From: Cubamyces lactineus
Lineage: Eukaryota; Basidiomycota; Agaricomycetes; Polyporales; Polyporaceae
Direction: 5' to 3'
Length of the DNA stretch: 64,000 nt
Assembly (NCBI GenBank): GCA_022376465.1
Contig: JACDTU010000003.1
Span: 1,922,001-1,986,000 of the forward strand
Part shown: in pieces, positions 1 to 11,672 of the stretch
Layout of the letters: every line of letters starts with the position of its first letter
Position numbering within the stretch: the stretch's first letter is position 1
Made by a program: the position numbers and the translations under genes
The notes under the pieces: generated by a model
Told to the model about the DNA's origin: nothing
What the model saw: the letters and a program-made list of their open reading frames with translations, nothing else
Databases searched by the model: none

Positions 1-128
1 TCGTATCTCCTGGACTCCTTTCGTCTATCCTTGTCGCGCGACCTCGCCCGTGGTGACCTAGACCTGTCGCGATAGCGGTCACGATCCCTGGAGTCCGGTG
101 TGACAGAGCGAGAACGGTTTCTACCCAT
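1..128 (-). CDS. N-terminus of an RS-rich protein (partial, runs off the window)
   Basis: Reading the minus strand from the ATG at 128-126 gives 42 open codons to the window edge. The peptide begins MGRNRSRSVTPDSRDRDRYR and continues with more Arg-Ser, Arg-Asp and Arg-Lys pairs. Such RS/RD-rich starts are typical of splicing factors, for example tri-snRNP proteins, DEAD-box splicing helicases and SR-related proteins; no catalytic or RNA-binding domain lies in the visible part, so the family cannot be named. The gene is head-to-head with clpX, with 271 bp between the two ATGs. The start is the first ATG on this strand in that frame and the frame stays open to the edge. Composition alone supports the call, so confidence is moderate. 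Confidence 0.5.
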   Translation of the reverse strand, partial: MGRNRSRSVTPDSRDRDRYRDRSRSPRARSRDKDRRKESRRY

Positions 129-399
129 TGCTTGATCCTGTACGTGTGCGACCTTATACCAGTAGTTCCAGCGAAGTCAGCGGAGGACGGCTAGGAGAGT
201 GAAGCAAGCAGTGGCTGCAGTGAACACTAAAGGTCAGGCTCCGACTGCACCGGTGGCGATGGTCAAGCTACAGTTGGGCGTCAGGCGTGCTAGCGCTCTC
301 TGTCGGTCTGTAGCCGCCCGGACACACCCACTCACGCGCACTGATCGCTCCTCCGGAGAGGAATTGTGCGTGTCTTGTCTTTACTCTATACCCCATACC
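129..399. promoter_or_regulatory. Shared divergent promoter region, RS-rich gene / clpX
   Basis: This 271-bp gap separates two diverging start codons and must hold both core promoters and both 5' UTRs. I see no clear TATA box. Confidence 0.4.
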
Positions 400-2815
400 A
401 TGTTCGACGGCTGCTCATCAGCACTCAGCCGCTGCTCTCGCATCTCGGCGTTGCGGAAGACTTCTCATTCTAACGTCTTTGCACGATCTGTGCGCACACA
501 GCCGCGGTATACATCCCCTCAGGACGATCGGCCCAGTGATTCACTTCGCAATACGAGGCCAATGGGTCTCGCAACCCCCCGTAAGGTACCATTGGGCATG
601 AATCAGTCAGCTATGCAAGTGCACCACTGACCTGCATGAAAGCTGGTCAAATATCTGAATGAATATGTCGTCGGCCAAGAGAACGCAAAGAAGGTCCTCT
701 CGGTGGCGTACGTTGACGTTGCCGAATGCACATGACACACTTGTGAACTTGCCTGATCTTCATCCACCAAAGCGTGTACAACCACTACAATCGCGTCCAC
801 GCCAACATGAAGGCTATGTACGAATATGACGAGCCGCCACACCTCTCAAGAGCTACTTATATGGCAACAGACAGGCGTATGTTCGCCCGAACTCGTGTGG
901 GCTCTCGAATCCTGATGTGACTAAAATATTCAGCTAGCCCCATGGCAGATACTACTAACGTATACCAGCGTGCTGGAGGGTTCGAAGAGACGCCATTGAC
1001 ACCCCGTACACCCATCCCACTATTTGAGAAGAGTAACGTCCTGGTGATGTGCGTCCGCTGTCGTAGCCTGATTTGATGGGTGTTTGTCCCGAGCTGGGAT
1101 CGTGCTGATTGCACCTCAACTGTTAGCGGACCTACGGGTTCTGGTAGGATCAGTCTACATGTTGAATGAGCGTGCAAATGCTCAATGAAGTATAGGGAAG
1201 ACGCTACTAGCGAAGACGCTTGCTAAGGTGCTAGACGTACCTTTCTCTGTCAGCGATGCGACCACTTTCACGCAGGTAAGTGATAGTGAACATGGCGGAG
1301 AGCTGAGGTTTAGTGTTCTATTATTGTCTAGGCTGGATGTACGTATCTGTTTGGATCAATTTTATAAGAAAGGATGGTACTGACAAGTGCCAGACGTCGG
1401 AGACGATGTGGACATGTGTGTCCAAAGGCTGGTGGGTTGACGTGCATTTTTGTGAGCTGCTGCCGATTGTTGACTTGAAGATGTTTAGTTGCAAGCAGCC
1501 AATTGGGATCCATACAAGGCCAAGTACGTTCCTTTGCTCTCTACTTAGATCTCCCACGTCGACCTGATTCGCTGTTCCAGCATGGGAATCATATACATTG
1601 ACGAGATAGACAAGATCGCTCGCAGATCTGTCGGCCCAGACACGACGCGAGACGTCGGTGGCGAAGGCGTACAACAAGCCCTTCTCCGCATCATGGAAGG
1701 CTCGGTAGTGAATGTCCCCGCCAAAGGACCATCAATGCCCTCGCCCAACGGGGTCTCGCGAGGAGGACGGCCAGGGATGCCTTCTCCAGTCCGTAGGTAT
1801 AGAAAGCATGTTCGGCCTATCGACCACTCATACCAGACAGAATGGCCCGACTCGTTCGCGGTCGACACCTCCAATATTCTGTTCATCTTGAGCGGCGCGT
1901 TTGTGGGACTGGAAGACATAATCAAAAAGCGCATGGCGAAAGGAGTGAGCACGAGCATCATCGAACTATATAATCAGCGTTGACATGTATGCGTCGTAGT
2001 CCATCGGGTTCACTGCGAACCTCACGTCTTCATCAACATCAGAACCTGGATTGCCTTTCTTCACTCCGAACATCCCTACTACGCTGCTTGATCAAGTAGA
2101 GCCCGCTGGTATGTCTCTTATCTCCCGTGCCTACTGCTGATTTGTCTGACGCCTTCTTCAATAGACCTAGTGAAGTTCGGGTATGTTGTATGCACACCTA
2201 GCACTGCTGGACGAATCCTGTTGACATGTTTCTTCGCAGCTTTATCCCAGAGTTCATCTCGCGGATGCCGTCCATCACAACGCTAGCCCCATTATCACCC
2301 TCGGACTTGCGTCGCGTGCTCACTGAAGTCAAGGGCTCACTCATCTCGCAGTACACCGCGCTATTCGGCTATTCCGGAATCGAGATCAAGTTCACCAGTG
2401 CGGCCATAGACCAGATCTGTAAGCAAGCGGCTGCTAGAGGCGGTGGTGCAAGAGGACTCAGGGGAATCCTGGTGAGTGCACTTTGATTATACTTTTGAGG
2501 CCATCATAGTCACACATTTGGCAGGAAAACTTGCTTTTGGATCCCATGTATGAAGCACCGTGAGTCATGTTCCATCTCTGACCGTAGTGTAACAAGCTGA
2601 TCGATGTGCTACAGTGGCTCGGTAAGCTTTTCGTCAGCGAGCGTACAATAACGTTTAATTCACGTTGTCCATAGTGGATCAAGTACGTCCTCATTCACGA
2701 GGCGGCAGTACTAGGAACGGCGCCCCCGGACTATTGGTATTCAGGGAAGAAGGAGGAAGAGAAATTCTGGAGTGCATGGGCAGCCGAGGAAGAGAGATAT
2801 TCGGGTCGCCTATAG
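400..2815 (+). CDS. clpX: Mitochondrial ATP-dependent Clp protease ATP-binding subunit ClpX
   Basis: AAA+ unfoldase that would feed substrates to ClpP in the mitochondrial matrix. After an N-terminus rich in Arg and Ser (a plausible mitochondrial presequence) the spliced protein shows [14 protein letters not shown], Walker A GPTGSGKT, a pore loop AGYVGDDV, Walker [11 protein letters not shown], the IGF tripeptide that contacts ClpP, the arginine-finger segment [10 protein letters not shown] and sensor-2 GARGLRGIL. At least eleven short introns split it; examples are 586-642, 708-772 and the one ending at the exon that begins LQAANWDPY. Exon phases agree across the junctions I checked. The last exon ends [12 protein letters not shown] at 2815. 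The N-terminal zinc-binding domain of bacterial ClpX is not visible. The pore loop has Asp where GYVGED is usual, a conservative change. The ATG at 400 gives the longest presequence-like start and is the least certain point. Confidence 0.88.
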
Positions 2816-3131
2816 CCCGCAACGCTGACTACCTGCATCGAGCCTACTAACGAACTGTCCTGAACGCTGCAGGACCATGTTGTATTGTATGTTGTATGCA
2901 CGATGGATGGACCAACGGATGTGAAAGCACGCTATGTTTCGGGACACCATGCGAATATAAATGAAGGAATGTGTGAAGATACACCGTACTGGCTACATGG
3001 GCTGATCACACTTCTACCGAGCGCAAGAGCTATACAGGTAAACCGTCTGTGGCGCGCAGAGCCGGTAGTGAGCGGGTGGATGCCACAGATGGGTGTCGAT
3101 ATCAATGGAAAATATGGTAACAGTGGTATGT
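2816..3131. other. Intergenic gap between convergent genes
   Basis: The 3' flanks of clpX (+) and the RanBP1 gene (-) meet here. The stretch is AT-richer than its neighbours and presumably holds both 3' UTRs. I see no other gene. Confidence 0.5.
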
Positions 3132-4036
3132 TTAGTCTTCCTTCTTCTCGTCCTCGACCTTGGGCTCTTCCTTGGCTTCCTCTTTGGCCTCCTCCTTGGC
3201 CTCCTCTGTGGACTCCTCCTTCTTCTCCTCAGCAGCGGGCTCGCCCTCAGCCTTCTTTTCTGAGTCGCCACCGGCGAGGCCCGCGTTGATCTTCTGCGCG
3301 TTCTCGAACGCGTCCTTGAACTGCTGAGCGTCTGCGCAAACAGATTACTGATTGGTTCACACTTTGTTAGTTGCTAGCACTTACTCTCAGCGTTCGCGAA
3401 GCGGATGGCAAGGGTCTCGGAGGTCGGTGGGTTCTCAGAGTAGTCTGCCGCGACTTTCCAGACCCAGCTGCGGTCCGAACCAATGTTGGGCTGGAGGCGC
3501 ATGTCCGAGGTGACTGCATAGCAGATAAATCATCTTGTCATGGAATGGAAGGCGGATTATGTGCTTACTGGCGTGGTTCGCGCAGACCTTGTAGGTCTTA
3601 TCGCGTCTCATCACAAGACGGACCTTCTTGGTCTCCTTGTGCTGGAGCAGACGGACGTCGCCCGTACCACGTTCCTTCCACTCTGAGGAGTCGGTCGCGA
3701 ACCTGAAGAGCTTCGCGCGCCTGCGGGGTAGTCACGAACGTAAGCACATTACTCGGCACGGGCGATACAAGCGATCGAGCGCACATTTTGAAGAGAACGT
3801 CCTCATCTTCCTCGAGGGTCTTGGTCTCGACCTGCTCAGTGAGCTTGATTACGGGCTCAAAGTGAGGGTCGTGCTCCTCCTCCTGCAGATCCCAAAAATT
3901 CGTCAATACGAGCGTGTCCGAGGCCGCAGAAGGTGGCGCGATCTCTGTCTGCATCGATTGCGCCGACAGGGTCGCCTGACCACTTGGTCGAGAGGAAACT
4001 CACCCTGGGCGCAAGGGCATCGGTCGGCTCAGACAT
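3132..4036 (-). CDS. YRB1: Ran-specific GTPase-activating protein cofactor RanBP1
   Basis: RanBP1/Yrb1 binds Ran-GTP in the cytoplasm and stimulates RanGAP during nuclear transport. The first exon gives [11 protein letters not shown]. The spliced protein then runs through the RanBD1 domain with [64 protein letters not shown] and the Trp segment of [14 protein letters not shown]. The C-terminal tail is a long Glu/Lys/Ala-rich stretch ending KKED-stop, as in fungal homologues. Several short introns interrupt it, including one at about 4002-3954. The start is the ATG at 4036, which gives the usual short N-terminus before the domain. It diverges from EMP24 with 284 bp between start codons. Low-complexity repeats at the 3' end make reading frames in other phases that are not genes. 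Confidence 0.9.
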
Positions 4037-4320
4037 GTTGTCGTGGGTATTGGTCGTGAGTGCGAAAAATACAAGCGGGGTGGTAGATGAGAGTAAGAGC
4101 TGAAAAAGTGCGGTAGAGAAAGAGCTCGCGTCTCTAACCCTTCTCCAGATCGCGAGAAGGACCCCGAGATGGCAATCAAAGGTGCCTCGGGTCCCGCAGA
4201 CGCTGTGCACGTGACCCTGTACAGCTGTGCTGTGTGCAAGTCGGCGGCGTCCGAGTCGGTTTCCAGTCGCTGCTCACGGCGAAGACCTCATCTTTCAACT
4301 TGACCAAGGCCTCGACGACC
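4037..4320. promoter_or_regulatory. Shared divergent promoter region, RanBP1 / EMP24
   Basis: The start codons of two diverging genes are 284 bp apart, so both promoters lie here. No obvious TATA box was seen. In-frame codons upstream of 4321 lack an ATG, which supports 4321 as the EMP24 start. Confidence 0.4.
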
Positions 4321-5222
4321 ATGCTACGACCATATACCCCTGCGCTGTCCGCGATGTGGCTCGCTATCTTGCTCGTACTGCCTGTGCTGGTTTCTGGGCA
4401 TATGATCGAAGTTCCTGCGTCCAAGAAGGAGTGCTTCTTCGAGGACCTGCATGTGAACGACAAAGTACGCCTAATCGCTCTGTGAAACCCCTCAGCTCGT
4501 TCATGGCTGCATGCAGATGACGGTGACATACCAAGTAGGCGGCGGCGGCCACCTCGACATTGACTTCTGGGTACGTTCTTCCTCCACATGTACGCGCGCG
4601 TGCCACGCAGAACGCGAACCAATCCCTTTGTGCAGCTGGCGGACCCGGACGGCATCGCGCTCGGAAAGCACATCAAGCAGTCGACCGGCACAGTGTCAAT
4701 AACGGCGAAGAAGGACGGGCGGTACGAGTACTGCTTCTCGAACCAAATGTCCACCGTGGTGGACAAGATGGTCAGGTACGTGTCACTTTCGCAGGCGCAA
4801 GCGCGCGGCGCCTCACCTTACCGCGGCACGCGTCCGCCCGCATAGCTTCAATGTGCACGGTGTCATCTACGTCGACGACGAAGGTATGTCTGTATGCTAT
4901 CATGGCGCAGTGCGCACGTGTTGAGCTTCCTTGTCATAGACATCGTCTCGCCTATCGAACGCGAGATTCGCGCGCTGTCTCACGGATTGGCTGCCGTCAA
5001 GGACGAGCAGGAGTACATTGTTGTCCGCGAGCGCACGCACCGAAACACAGCCGAGTCGACAAACGACCGTGTCAAATGGTGGTCTATTCTCCAGGCAGTA
5101 GTACTGTTCTCCGTTGTCGCATGGCAGGTGTACTACCTGAAGGTACGTCGTACATCAATAGCGCGCTTCGCCCGTACTGAACACCTCCGCAGTCATTCTT
5201 CGAGGTCAAGCGGGCCTTCTAA
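4321..5222 (+). CDS. EMP24: p24-family cargo receptor, beta type (Emp24/TMED2)
   Basis: Type I membrane protein of COPI/COPII vesicles that sorts cargo between ER and Golgi. The protein begins with an uncharged signal peptide (MWLAILLVLPVLVSG within the first 30 residues). A GOLD domain follows with the paired Cys of KKECFFEDL and YEYCFSNQMS, then NVHGVIYVDD. A helical stretch with ERTHRNTAESTNDRVKWWS leads into one membrane span (SILQAVVLFSVVAWQVYYLK). The cytosolic tail SFFEVKRAF carries the di-aromatic FF pair used for coat binding. The tail and the VYYLKxFFEV pattern match the beta subfamily rather than delta (Erv25). Five or more short introns are seen, including one just before the last exon. 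The length fits the family. Confidence 0.9.
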
Positions 5223-5703
5223 TTACTGGCAGGAATATATGGTCGTCTTGCATAATTTATTCGTTTACATCGGACCTGCTTGCAGACTCATCGTCCTAGC
5301 TGGCACTACTCAAACGCTTCGCCAGTTTCAAGAAATCTGCTACGTCTTGGAAGGTCCATGAGTGAGTGCAGTAGAAAGTGTGCATAGGGTAATAGAAAAC
5401 AACAATGGGACAACGAATACGGATGGAGGGTATCATGCAATTTACAAGATGTCAAAACGATCGCAGGCAAAGCTTGTGGAACCGGCGCAAGGAGCGAGAG
5501 ACGAGCGAGAGAGAGAGGATGACGAGGAAGTGGAGTGCATGTGTGTGTAATGGAACATAGCAAAACAAGTATATGAAGACGAGTCTGTCGTGTCGCGTCG
5601 TGATAAATCGAGTACACAGATCGTAGGTCAACCAACATCTACCTCTAACCCTCTCCGTCCCACCGTCATCATGCAAAGACGGAACCAACGCGCATACACA
5701 CGC
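5223..5703. other. Intergenic gap between convergent genes
   Basis: EMP24 (+) and the kinesin gene (-) end here. The sequence has AG-rich stretches and presumably both polyadenylation regions. Short open frames on both strands have no recognisable content. Confidence 0.5.
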
Positions 5704-8700
5704 TCACCGCCATGTCGGCTTCGACCCGCCCGCAACGCTCCGGAAGCTCGTGTCCATGCTCGCGTTTGGATCCATGCCCTTCCCGCGCAACGAGCCCGCG
5801 TGCAGCCTCGCCGACGACACCGCAAGCAAGGACATCCGCTTTGGACGTTTCGCGGGTGAGCCCAGCGCGACGCGTCTCGGGCCCGATGTACTCTTACCCA
5901 AACCAGACGACCCGCCAGCACCCCCTAGCGACGCACGGCCCTGCGGCGAAAGCTGCGGAATCATGCTCGAACGCCGCCGTGGCCGTTCCACGCGCATGGG
6001 CCCGATGTTCGACCGTCGCCGACCCGCCTTGCTCGCGCCCTTGGGTGTAAGCGGGACGCGTTTCGCAGGGCTGGTGTGGTGGCGCTCGCGCGCCTTGCCT
6101 TTGCCCGAGTCCGACGCGCTCGAGTCGTCCGACGGAGAGGAGACACGGTTCATGTTGCGGTCGGAAAGCGGAGCGGCGCGTCGCGGGGAACCCTGCGCCG
6201 CCGCGCGCTCCTCGTCATCCTCGGCGAGGCTGCCCAAGGCGGAACCTCGTGAACGAGACTTGAGGAATCCGGGGTCGAGTCGGCTTGCCCGTGGCCGCCT
6301 TGGTCCAGTTCCACGCATGAAGCCTGTCGAGGATGATGCAGCGGAGGACGTCGAGGGTGCAGAGAACAAGCTGAGGTCAAGGCTGGTATCCGTCTTCTCG
6401 TCCTCCCACTCGCTCTCCGAGCCCGCAACAGAGATGTTTCTAGCCGACGCATCCGGGGCGGAGAACGAACTGGAGCTCGCGCTCGCGCTGGCATCCTCCG
6501 CGGGAGTGACGGAGATGACGACGGGCGCAGCTGCGGATCCCTGCCCGCCATCGTCGATGTCGCCCTGGCCGGCGTAGTCCCGCCACTGTACCCCCTTCTT
6601 CTTCCCTTTGTCTTTATCTGAGACTCGACGGTACGGAGCCGAAGACGGCGCGAGGCTCGATCGCAGTGACTTCCGCGGGCTCTTGTGTGACTTGCGGAGG
6701 GGCGAGCCTGCTGTTGATCCATACGACGACGACCGCCTCGACACCTTCGCCTTCATCTGCTGCGATACCACGGGCCCCGACACGACACGTCCGACACCGA
6801 GGGACGCGTAGCCGCTGAAGTTGCTGAGCGCGGATACCGCCGCCTGCGGGCTCGCAGAGACGGCATACGCCGCGATAGAGTGCCCCAATAGAGACTTGAA
6901 TGCCGAGTCGTTCCCGTCGGCGACGCTCTTCAGTGACAGGCTGAGGGACTTCGCAGTCGCCTCCAGCCCTTCGCGTCCCTCCTCCGTGGCGGCGCCGAGC
7001 GCCCTGCTTGCTTCGTTGAGCATGACTGTGCACCGGCCGACAAGACCGACAAGGCTGACGACGGCTTCGGCCTGCGCGGTGACAGCCTCGCGGAGGGCTT
7101 CCTGCCTCGCCTCCGCCTTGATACGCTCCATCTCCGCCTTGCGCCAGCGCGCGTCGAGCTTCACGTTCTCTATCGACACCTCGTCCAGCCGGTCGGACGA
7201 GCGCCGTTCTTGCACGGCACGCAGCGTCGCCTCGAAGAGCGCACCCGAGTTGTTCGCCCGTTGTACACGCACGTTCAGCGCGCTCTCCGACTTGAGTACC
7301 TGCTCTTCGGGTCCCGCCAACGCTTGCAACAGTGCGCGCTCCGTCTCCAGATCTGGCGAGAGCGGGCTTGACGACGACGACGCCTGCGCATCGAGCTCCG
7401 CAAGCCTTGCGCGGATGACCTTGAGCTTCGCCTCGGCGACGGCGACCTTGCCTGAGCAGCTGGCCCCGTCGGCGATGCTGGGCTGCATCTGCTCGGCCTT
7501 GAGCTGGAGGTCGTTCTTCGCCTTCTCCACCTCCATGAGCGCCTCGCGACGCTTGCGCTTCTCCGCATCCCGCTCGGCGTCGCGCTTGCCCGCGAGCTTC
7601 TCCTTGAGCTCCGCGACTTGGAGGTTGAGCCGATTGATTGCCTCGACGTATTGCCCGACGTGTCGGTCGACGTTGACAACGTTCCGCGTCACGACCTTGG
7701 TCTTGATCTTCGTCGCGCGTTCCGCATAGATCAAGGTGTTGTGCGTATCATCGAAGTGCGCACTCGTCGGTGCAATGCATACGATCATGACCGTCTTGCA
7801 GTTGCCTCCGAGCGAGAACTTGAGCAGGCGCGTGAGTTTGCTGTTGCGGTAGGGTACGTGACGGATGGCACCGCCGCTCTCGCAGAGCGCATTGATACAG
7901 TTGCCAAGAGCCAGTAGCGACTTGTTAATGTTCGCACCCTCAACCATTCGTTGACCCATGTTAGTTGTTGCCGCTGCACGTTCGCTACCCGCAAGGTCGA
8001 TAATCGAGAGTGTGGCCATAGTTCGCTGTTCGGTCAAAGCTGCTGTTCGCGGCGACTGAGTGATGTGCACCTGCAGCACCGCATGCGAGCGCGAACTAGT
8101 TTCGTTTGCATGTGTCGGGCTCTGCGTCCGCCGCGAATTGCCGAGGAGCACGATCTCCTTCACCTCGTCCGCACTCGCTGGCCTGAGCTCTGTCAATCCG
8201 ACGACCTTGACCGTCTTGTCTTCCCGAATCTGGAGCCCGCCGCGCGGGGTTGGCGTCCCCGGCTCGGCGAGGAGGTCACGGATTTCCTCGTTGTAGATTT
8301 CCAAGAACGTAACAACGACGTCGATGTTGTGGTCTTCGCGGCGGTCCTCGATCTCCTGGAAGAGGTCCGCCATAGTGAGGTATATAATGCCGGGATCCGC
8401 GTCCGTCCCGCTGATGGTGTGCGTCTTACCGCACCCGGTGGCCTGCGTTGAATGGGGTGCGGTGCGTCAGCATCCCGGGGCTCCATCGAAACCTACCGCG
8501 AAGCAACGAGAGAAGGTGCTCACGCCATAAGCAAATATCGTAGTGTTGTACCCGTCCAGGAGGTTGCTCAGCAGCGGCCGCGCCGTGCCCTGGTAGACCT
8601 CCTGCTGCGTCGCGTCGTGGCGGAACACGCGGTCGAAGATGAACCGGCGGTCCTTGTACCGCTTCGTGCCGGGCGGGAGGAACCCCCGCTCGACGAAGGC

Positions 8701-9012
8701 CCGGGTCTGGTCCTTCTCTTGCGGGTCGAACGTCAGCACGCGGTCGTCGACAATCTCGACGATGTCGCGCAGGGTAGAGGTGTTGGCCACGCGTGCGGGC
8801 GTGGAGAGCGCGCCGTCGCCGCGGATGCAGCTGTCGTAGACTTGTTGGGGCAGCCGGGCGGACTCCCATGCTGTTGGGGGGCGCACACGGACTGTGGTTG
8901 CCAGCACAGATGGTTAGCATCCGATGCGCGTTTCCTGCCTGCTCCGTTCTTCGGGAGCACCGCAGGAAGACAAAGACGTACCTGCAACCGTGATGGAGCC
9001 AGCGGCAACCAT
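5704..9012 (-). CDS. KIP3: Kinesin-8 family motor (Kip3/KIF18-like)
   Basis: Plus-end-directed motor that shortens microtubules and positions spindle and nucleus. The N-terminus is MVAAGSITVA, spliced across an intron with a GCTAAC branch site to VRVRPPTAWES. The motor core shows GATGCGKTHTISG (P-loop, itself formed across an intron), NETSSRSHAV (switch I), IIDLAGSERA (switch II) and NSKLTRLLKFSLGG. Neck and coiled-coil segments follow (residues about 420-700), then a long basic Ser/Arg/Pro-rich tail ending SKPTWR-stop. GATGCGKT followed by HTISG is characteristic of fungal Kip3 proteins. The protein is about 1,050 residues with at least two introns near the 5' end. The ATG at 9012 is chosen because only it joins in phase to VRVRPP. 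It diverges from the dihydroorotase gene. The high-GC tail produces long antisense frames that are shadows. Confidence 0.92.
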
Positions 9013-9296
9013 GCTGTGGTGGTAGAAAGGGGGAGAGAGCGGAGAGAGAAAATTAGTGTAGGTGGCCCAGGATGTCAGAGGAAGTGGGTGGCCGGGCGGA
9101 GGAGGAGGGTGAGTGTGGTGGATGGAACTGTTCAACTTGGCGACGCGGCGCGGCAGGTCGAACCAAACCAACCGCTCGCCGCGTGCCTCGGGCGTCTACG
9201 CGTCTACCCACTCCACCACGTGATCGCATCCGCTCTTAATGGGCGCTTGTCTCTCTTGGATTTAGACGTCCACTTGCAATCAACGCCCGGCGAGAA
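9013..9296. promoter_or_regulatory. Shared divergent promoter region, kinesin-8 / dihydroorotase
   Basis: The start codons of the two diverging genes are 284 bp apart. The kinesin side is purine-rich (GGGAGAGAGCGGAGAGAG near 9030). No TATA box is evident. Confidence 0.4.
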
Positions 9297-10685
9297 ATGT
9301 CTGCCTCGGTAGAGACGATCTCTGTCCCCTCTCCGGCGGACTTCCACGTCCACCTCCGCCAGGGCGAGCTCGCACAAGTAGTGACGAAGCATGTCCGCCA
9401 GGGCGGCTTCTCTCTTGCCTATGTCATGGCAGGTCCTTTCTCCCCGTGGTACTCCTCTTCCTTGCCTCCATCGACTTATCGCGTTCGCTGTCCCGCCTAG
9501 CCCAACCTCAAGCCGCCCATCACCAACACAGAGCAGGCGTTGCTCTACCGGGCGCAGCTCCAGGCGATCGATCCCGCCGTCGAATACCTGATGACGCTCT
9601 ACCTCTCTCCTGAGCTCACGCCGGACGAAATCCGCAAAGCCGCGCGCGCCGGCATCGTCGGTACGCACCAGATCGCACCCTCTATTATCGCTCACCCAGA
9701 AGCCCATCGCGCTCATCCTGTCCGCTCTTCATGCCTCATCTTTTCTATCACACAGGTGTCAAGTCGTACCCGCGCGGCGTGACGACCAACTCGGAGGGCG
9801 GGATCGAATCGTACGAAGCTTATTACCCCGTGTTTGCCGCCATGGAAGAAGTCGGCATGGTGCTCAACCTTCACGGAGAGGTGCCCTCTTCTGCGGCGTC
9901 CAACACCTGCGTCCTGAACGCCGAGCCGGCGTTCCTGCCGCACCTGCGCAAGCTGCACGCCCAGTTCCCGAAGCTGCGCATCGTGCTCGAGCACGCCACG
10001 ACGCGGGCAGCGGTGGAATGCGTCAAGAGCCTCGGGGACACGGTCGCGTGCACGATCACAGCGCACCACCTCGCGCTGACGGTCGACGACTGGGCCGGGC
10101 AGGCTTGGCACTTTTGCAAGCCCGTGGCAAAGTACCCGGACGACCGGGCTGCGCTGCAGGAGGTCGTAAAAGAAGGTCCGGGGTTTCATTGTTCGCCCGA
10201 CAGTTTAGGTTGCCGCAGCTTCTGACGCTGTCTTTTGCGTTCATCTATCGCGCCCTCATGCGGGTGCCTCTGCCCTCCACCTCCTCCTTCACGCGGGTGT
10301 GAATTTGGTCGTGCGTGCAGGGCATCCCCGATTCTTCCTCGGCTCCGACTCTGCACCCCACCCGGCAGAGACAAAAGCAACGGCGACGCCGAGCCACGCG
10401 TGTGCGGCGGGGGTGTACACGTCTCCGATCCTGCTCCCGCTTGTGGCGCATCTGCTGGAGTCGTTTGGGGCGCTGGACAAGCTGGGAGGGTTCGTGAGCG
10501 CAAACGGGCGTGGGTTCTATGGACGACCGGTAACGGCAGGCGACAAGCAGGTTGTCCTGCGGCGGGCGTCAGGGAAAGTGGTCGGGATCGAGGGCTACGG
10601 GACCGGGCCGACGCATGTGGTGCCGTTCTGGGCTGGTAAGGAGATCGGATGGGAGATTGTGGACGAGCGGGAGGAGATCTCGTGA
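9297..10685 (+). CDS. URA4: Dihydroorotase
   Basis: Zinc enzyme of pyrimidine synthesis that cyclises N-carbamoyl-aspartate to dihydroorotate in the cytosol. It is the stand-alone, class II form. The N-terminal DFHVHLRQG supplies two metal-binding His and the substrate Arg. The Lys in GVKSYPRGV is the one carbamylated to bridge the two zincs. Further metal or substrate residues appear in LNLHGEV, EHATT, TITAHHLAL and FLGSDSAPH (catalytic Asp). The C-terminus ends DEREEIS-stop. Four short introns split the gene, at about 9430-9500, 9660-9756 and 10170-10317 among others. The ATG at 9297 lies immediately before SASVETISVPSPADFHVH, the normal fungal start. It is head-to-head with the kinesin gene. 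Confidence 0.93.
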
Positions 10686-11672
10686 GGCTATGAGAGAGGT
10701 AGCGCGGGAGGGAAGGAACGGCACGCAGGAAAAAATGACGGTGTAGGAATATGGATGAAGCGGGAGGGAGACGAGAATGACAAGAAGACTACTCGTACTC
10801 GGCCCCGCTCCATGGGCTGTCGAGGGTCGGTATGAAGAAGGATGCATTACATTACAGTGACGGGCGTGAGAACGAGGGAGCATCGTTGAGCCAAGCATGC
10901 GACGGGTGAGGCGATGAAAAACGCGGGCATGCTTCACGTATGGGTGCCGCGAAGAGAGGGGCTGGGAGAGTGCTTAAAGGTAGGAAGGCGGAGAGGGAGG
11001 GGAGAGCTGGAGGAGGGCAAGCGAGGAGAACGAGATTGAGTGTGTAAGGGGTAGATCTGAATCTCGATCGAGAGAGGAAGCACGTGGCAGGAATAGTCGA
11101 TTGAGGTACGACGATCGGCGACTTGTTGGGTGCAAGAAGAGATCGGTCGCGGGTCGTCCTTGCAACGCTTTCTCTCCCGCTCTCTTCCATCTCGCCTCGT
11201 GTGTGTGCACGTCCCGCTTGCTGTCCATCTGGCTGCTGCCGTGATATGTGCTGAAGAGGGCGTGCGGAGAATGGCTGTGACAGACAGGGAGAGCGCGGGA
11301 GGAGGTGGAGAGGGGGCTGAAGGGGGGAATGCAGGCGCCAGAAGGGGATGGAGGCGCAGGGAGGGGAGGGATCGGAGGGAGGAGAGGCATGAGGCCGAAG
11401 GACAGGCTGCGAATCGGAGCGAGGGCGAGGGCGAGGGCGAGGGCGAGGGCGAGGGCGAGGGCGAGTGTGTGCGATTGCAGGCGTCCTCTCCGCGTCCTCC
11501 TCCCTCTGAATCTCCCTCCAGCCCACACCTCCCGCCCTCCTCTCGATCTCTGCCCCCGCCCTCTCCTACTTGTACTCCTCCGCCTCTCCCGTCTTCTCCC
11601 TCGCCCTCCTCCTCTCCTCGCTCAGCCCATGCTCATCCTCTCCCCTCCGTCTTTCCCACACACTCTCCGCGC
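10686..11672. other. Intergenic region with purine-rich repeats
   Basis: This is nearly 1 kb between dihydroorotase and the LONRF gene. The plus strand is GA-rich and contains a (GAGGGC)n tract at 11421-11465. Long open frames here on both strands are low-complexity (Arg-Pro, Leu-Ala, Gly-Glu repeats) and come from that composition. I see no gene. Confidence 0.5.
11421..11465 (+). repeat. (GAGGGC)7 hexanucleotide repeat
   Basis: Seven exact tandem GAGGGC units are followed by a partial GAG, about 210 bp upstream of the LONRF ATG. Being a multiple of three, the tract stays open in several frames on both strands, which explains the Arg-Pro and Leu-Ala runs seen in conceptual translations. Confidence 0.95.

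Noticed and set aside
5750..6577. Long plus-strand open frame opposite the kinesin tail, and similar frames at 6821-7729
   Set aside because: These mirror the GC-rich, Ser/Arg-rich kinesin C-terminus on the other strand and contain no recognisable domain.
11130..11672. Long open frame upstream of the LONRF ATG, and antisense frames at about 10852-11528 with Arg-Pro or Leu-Ala runs
   Set aside because: They arise from the GAGGGC repeat and GA-rich sequence. They have no domain, and the LONRF protein is complete from 11673.
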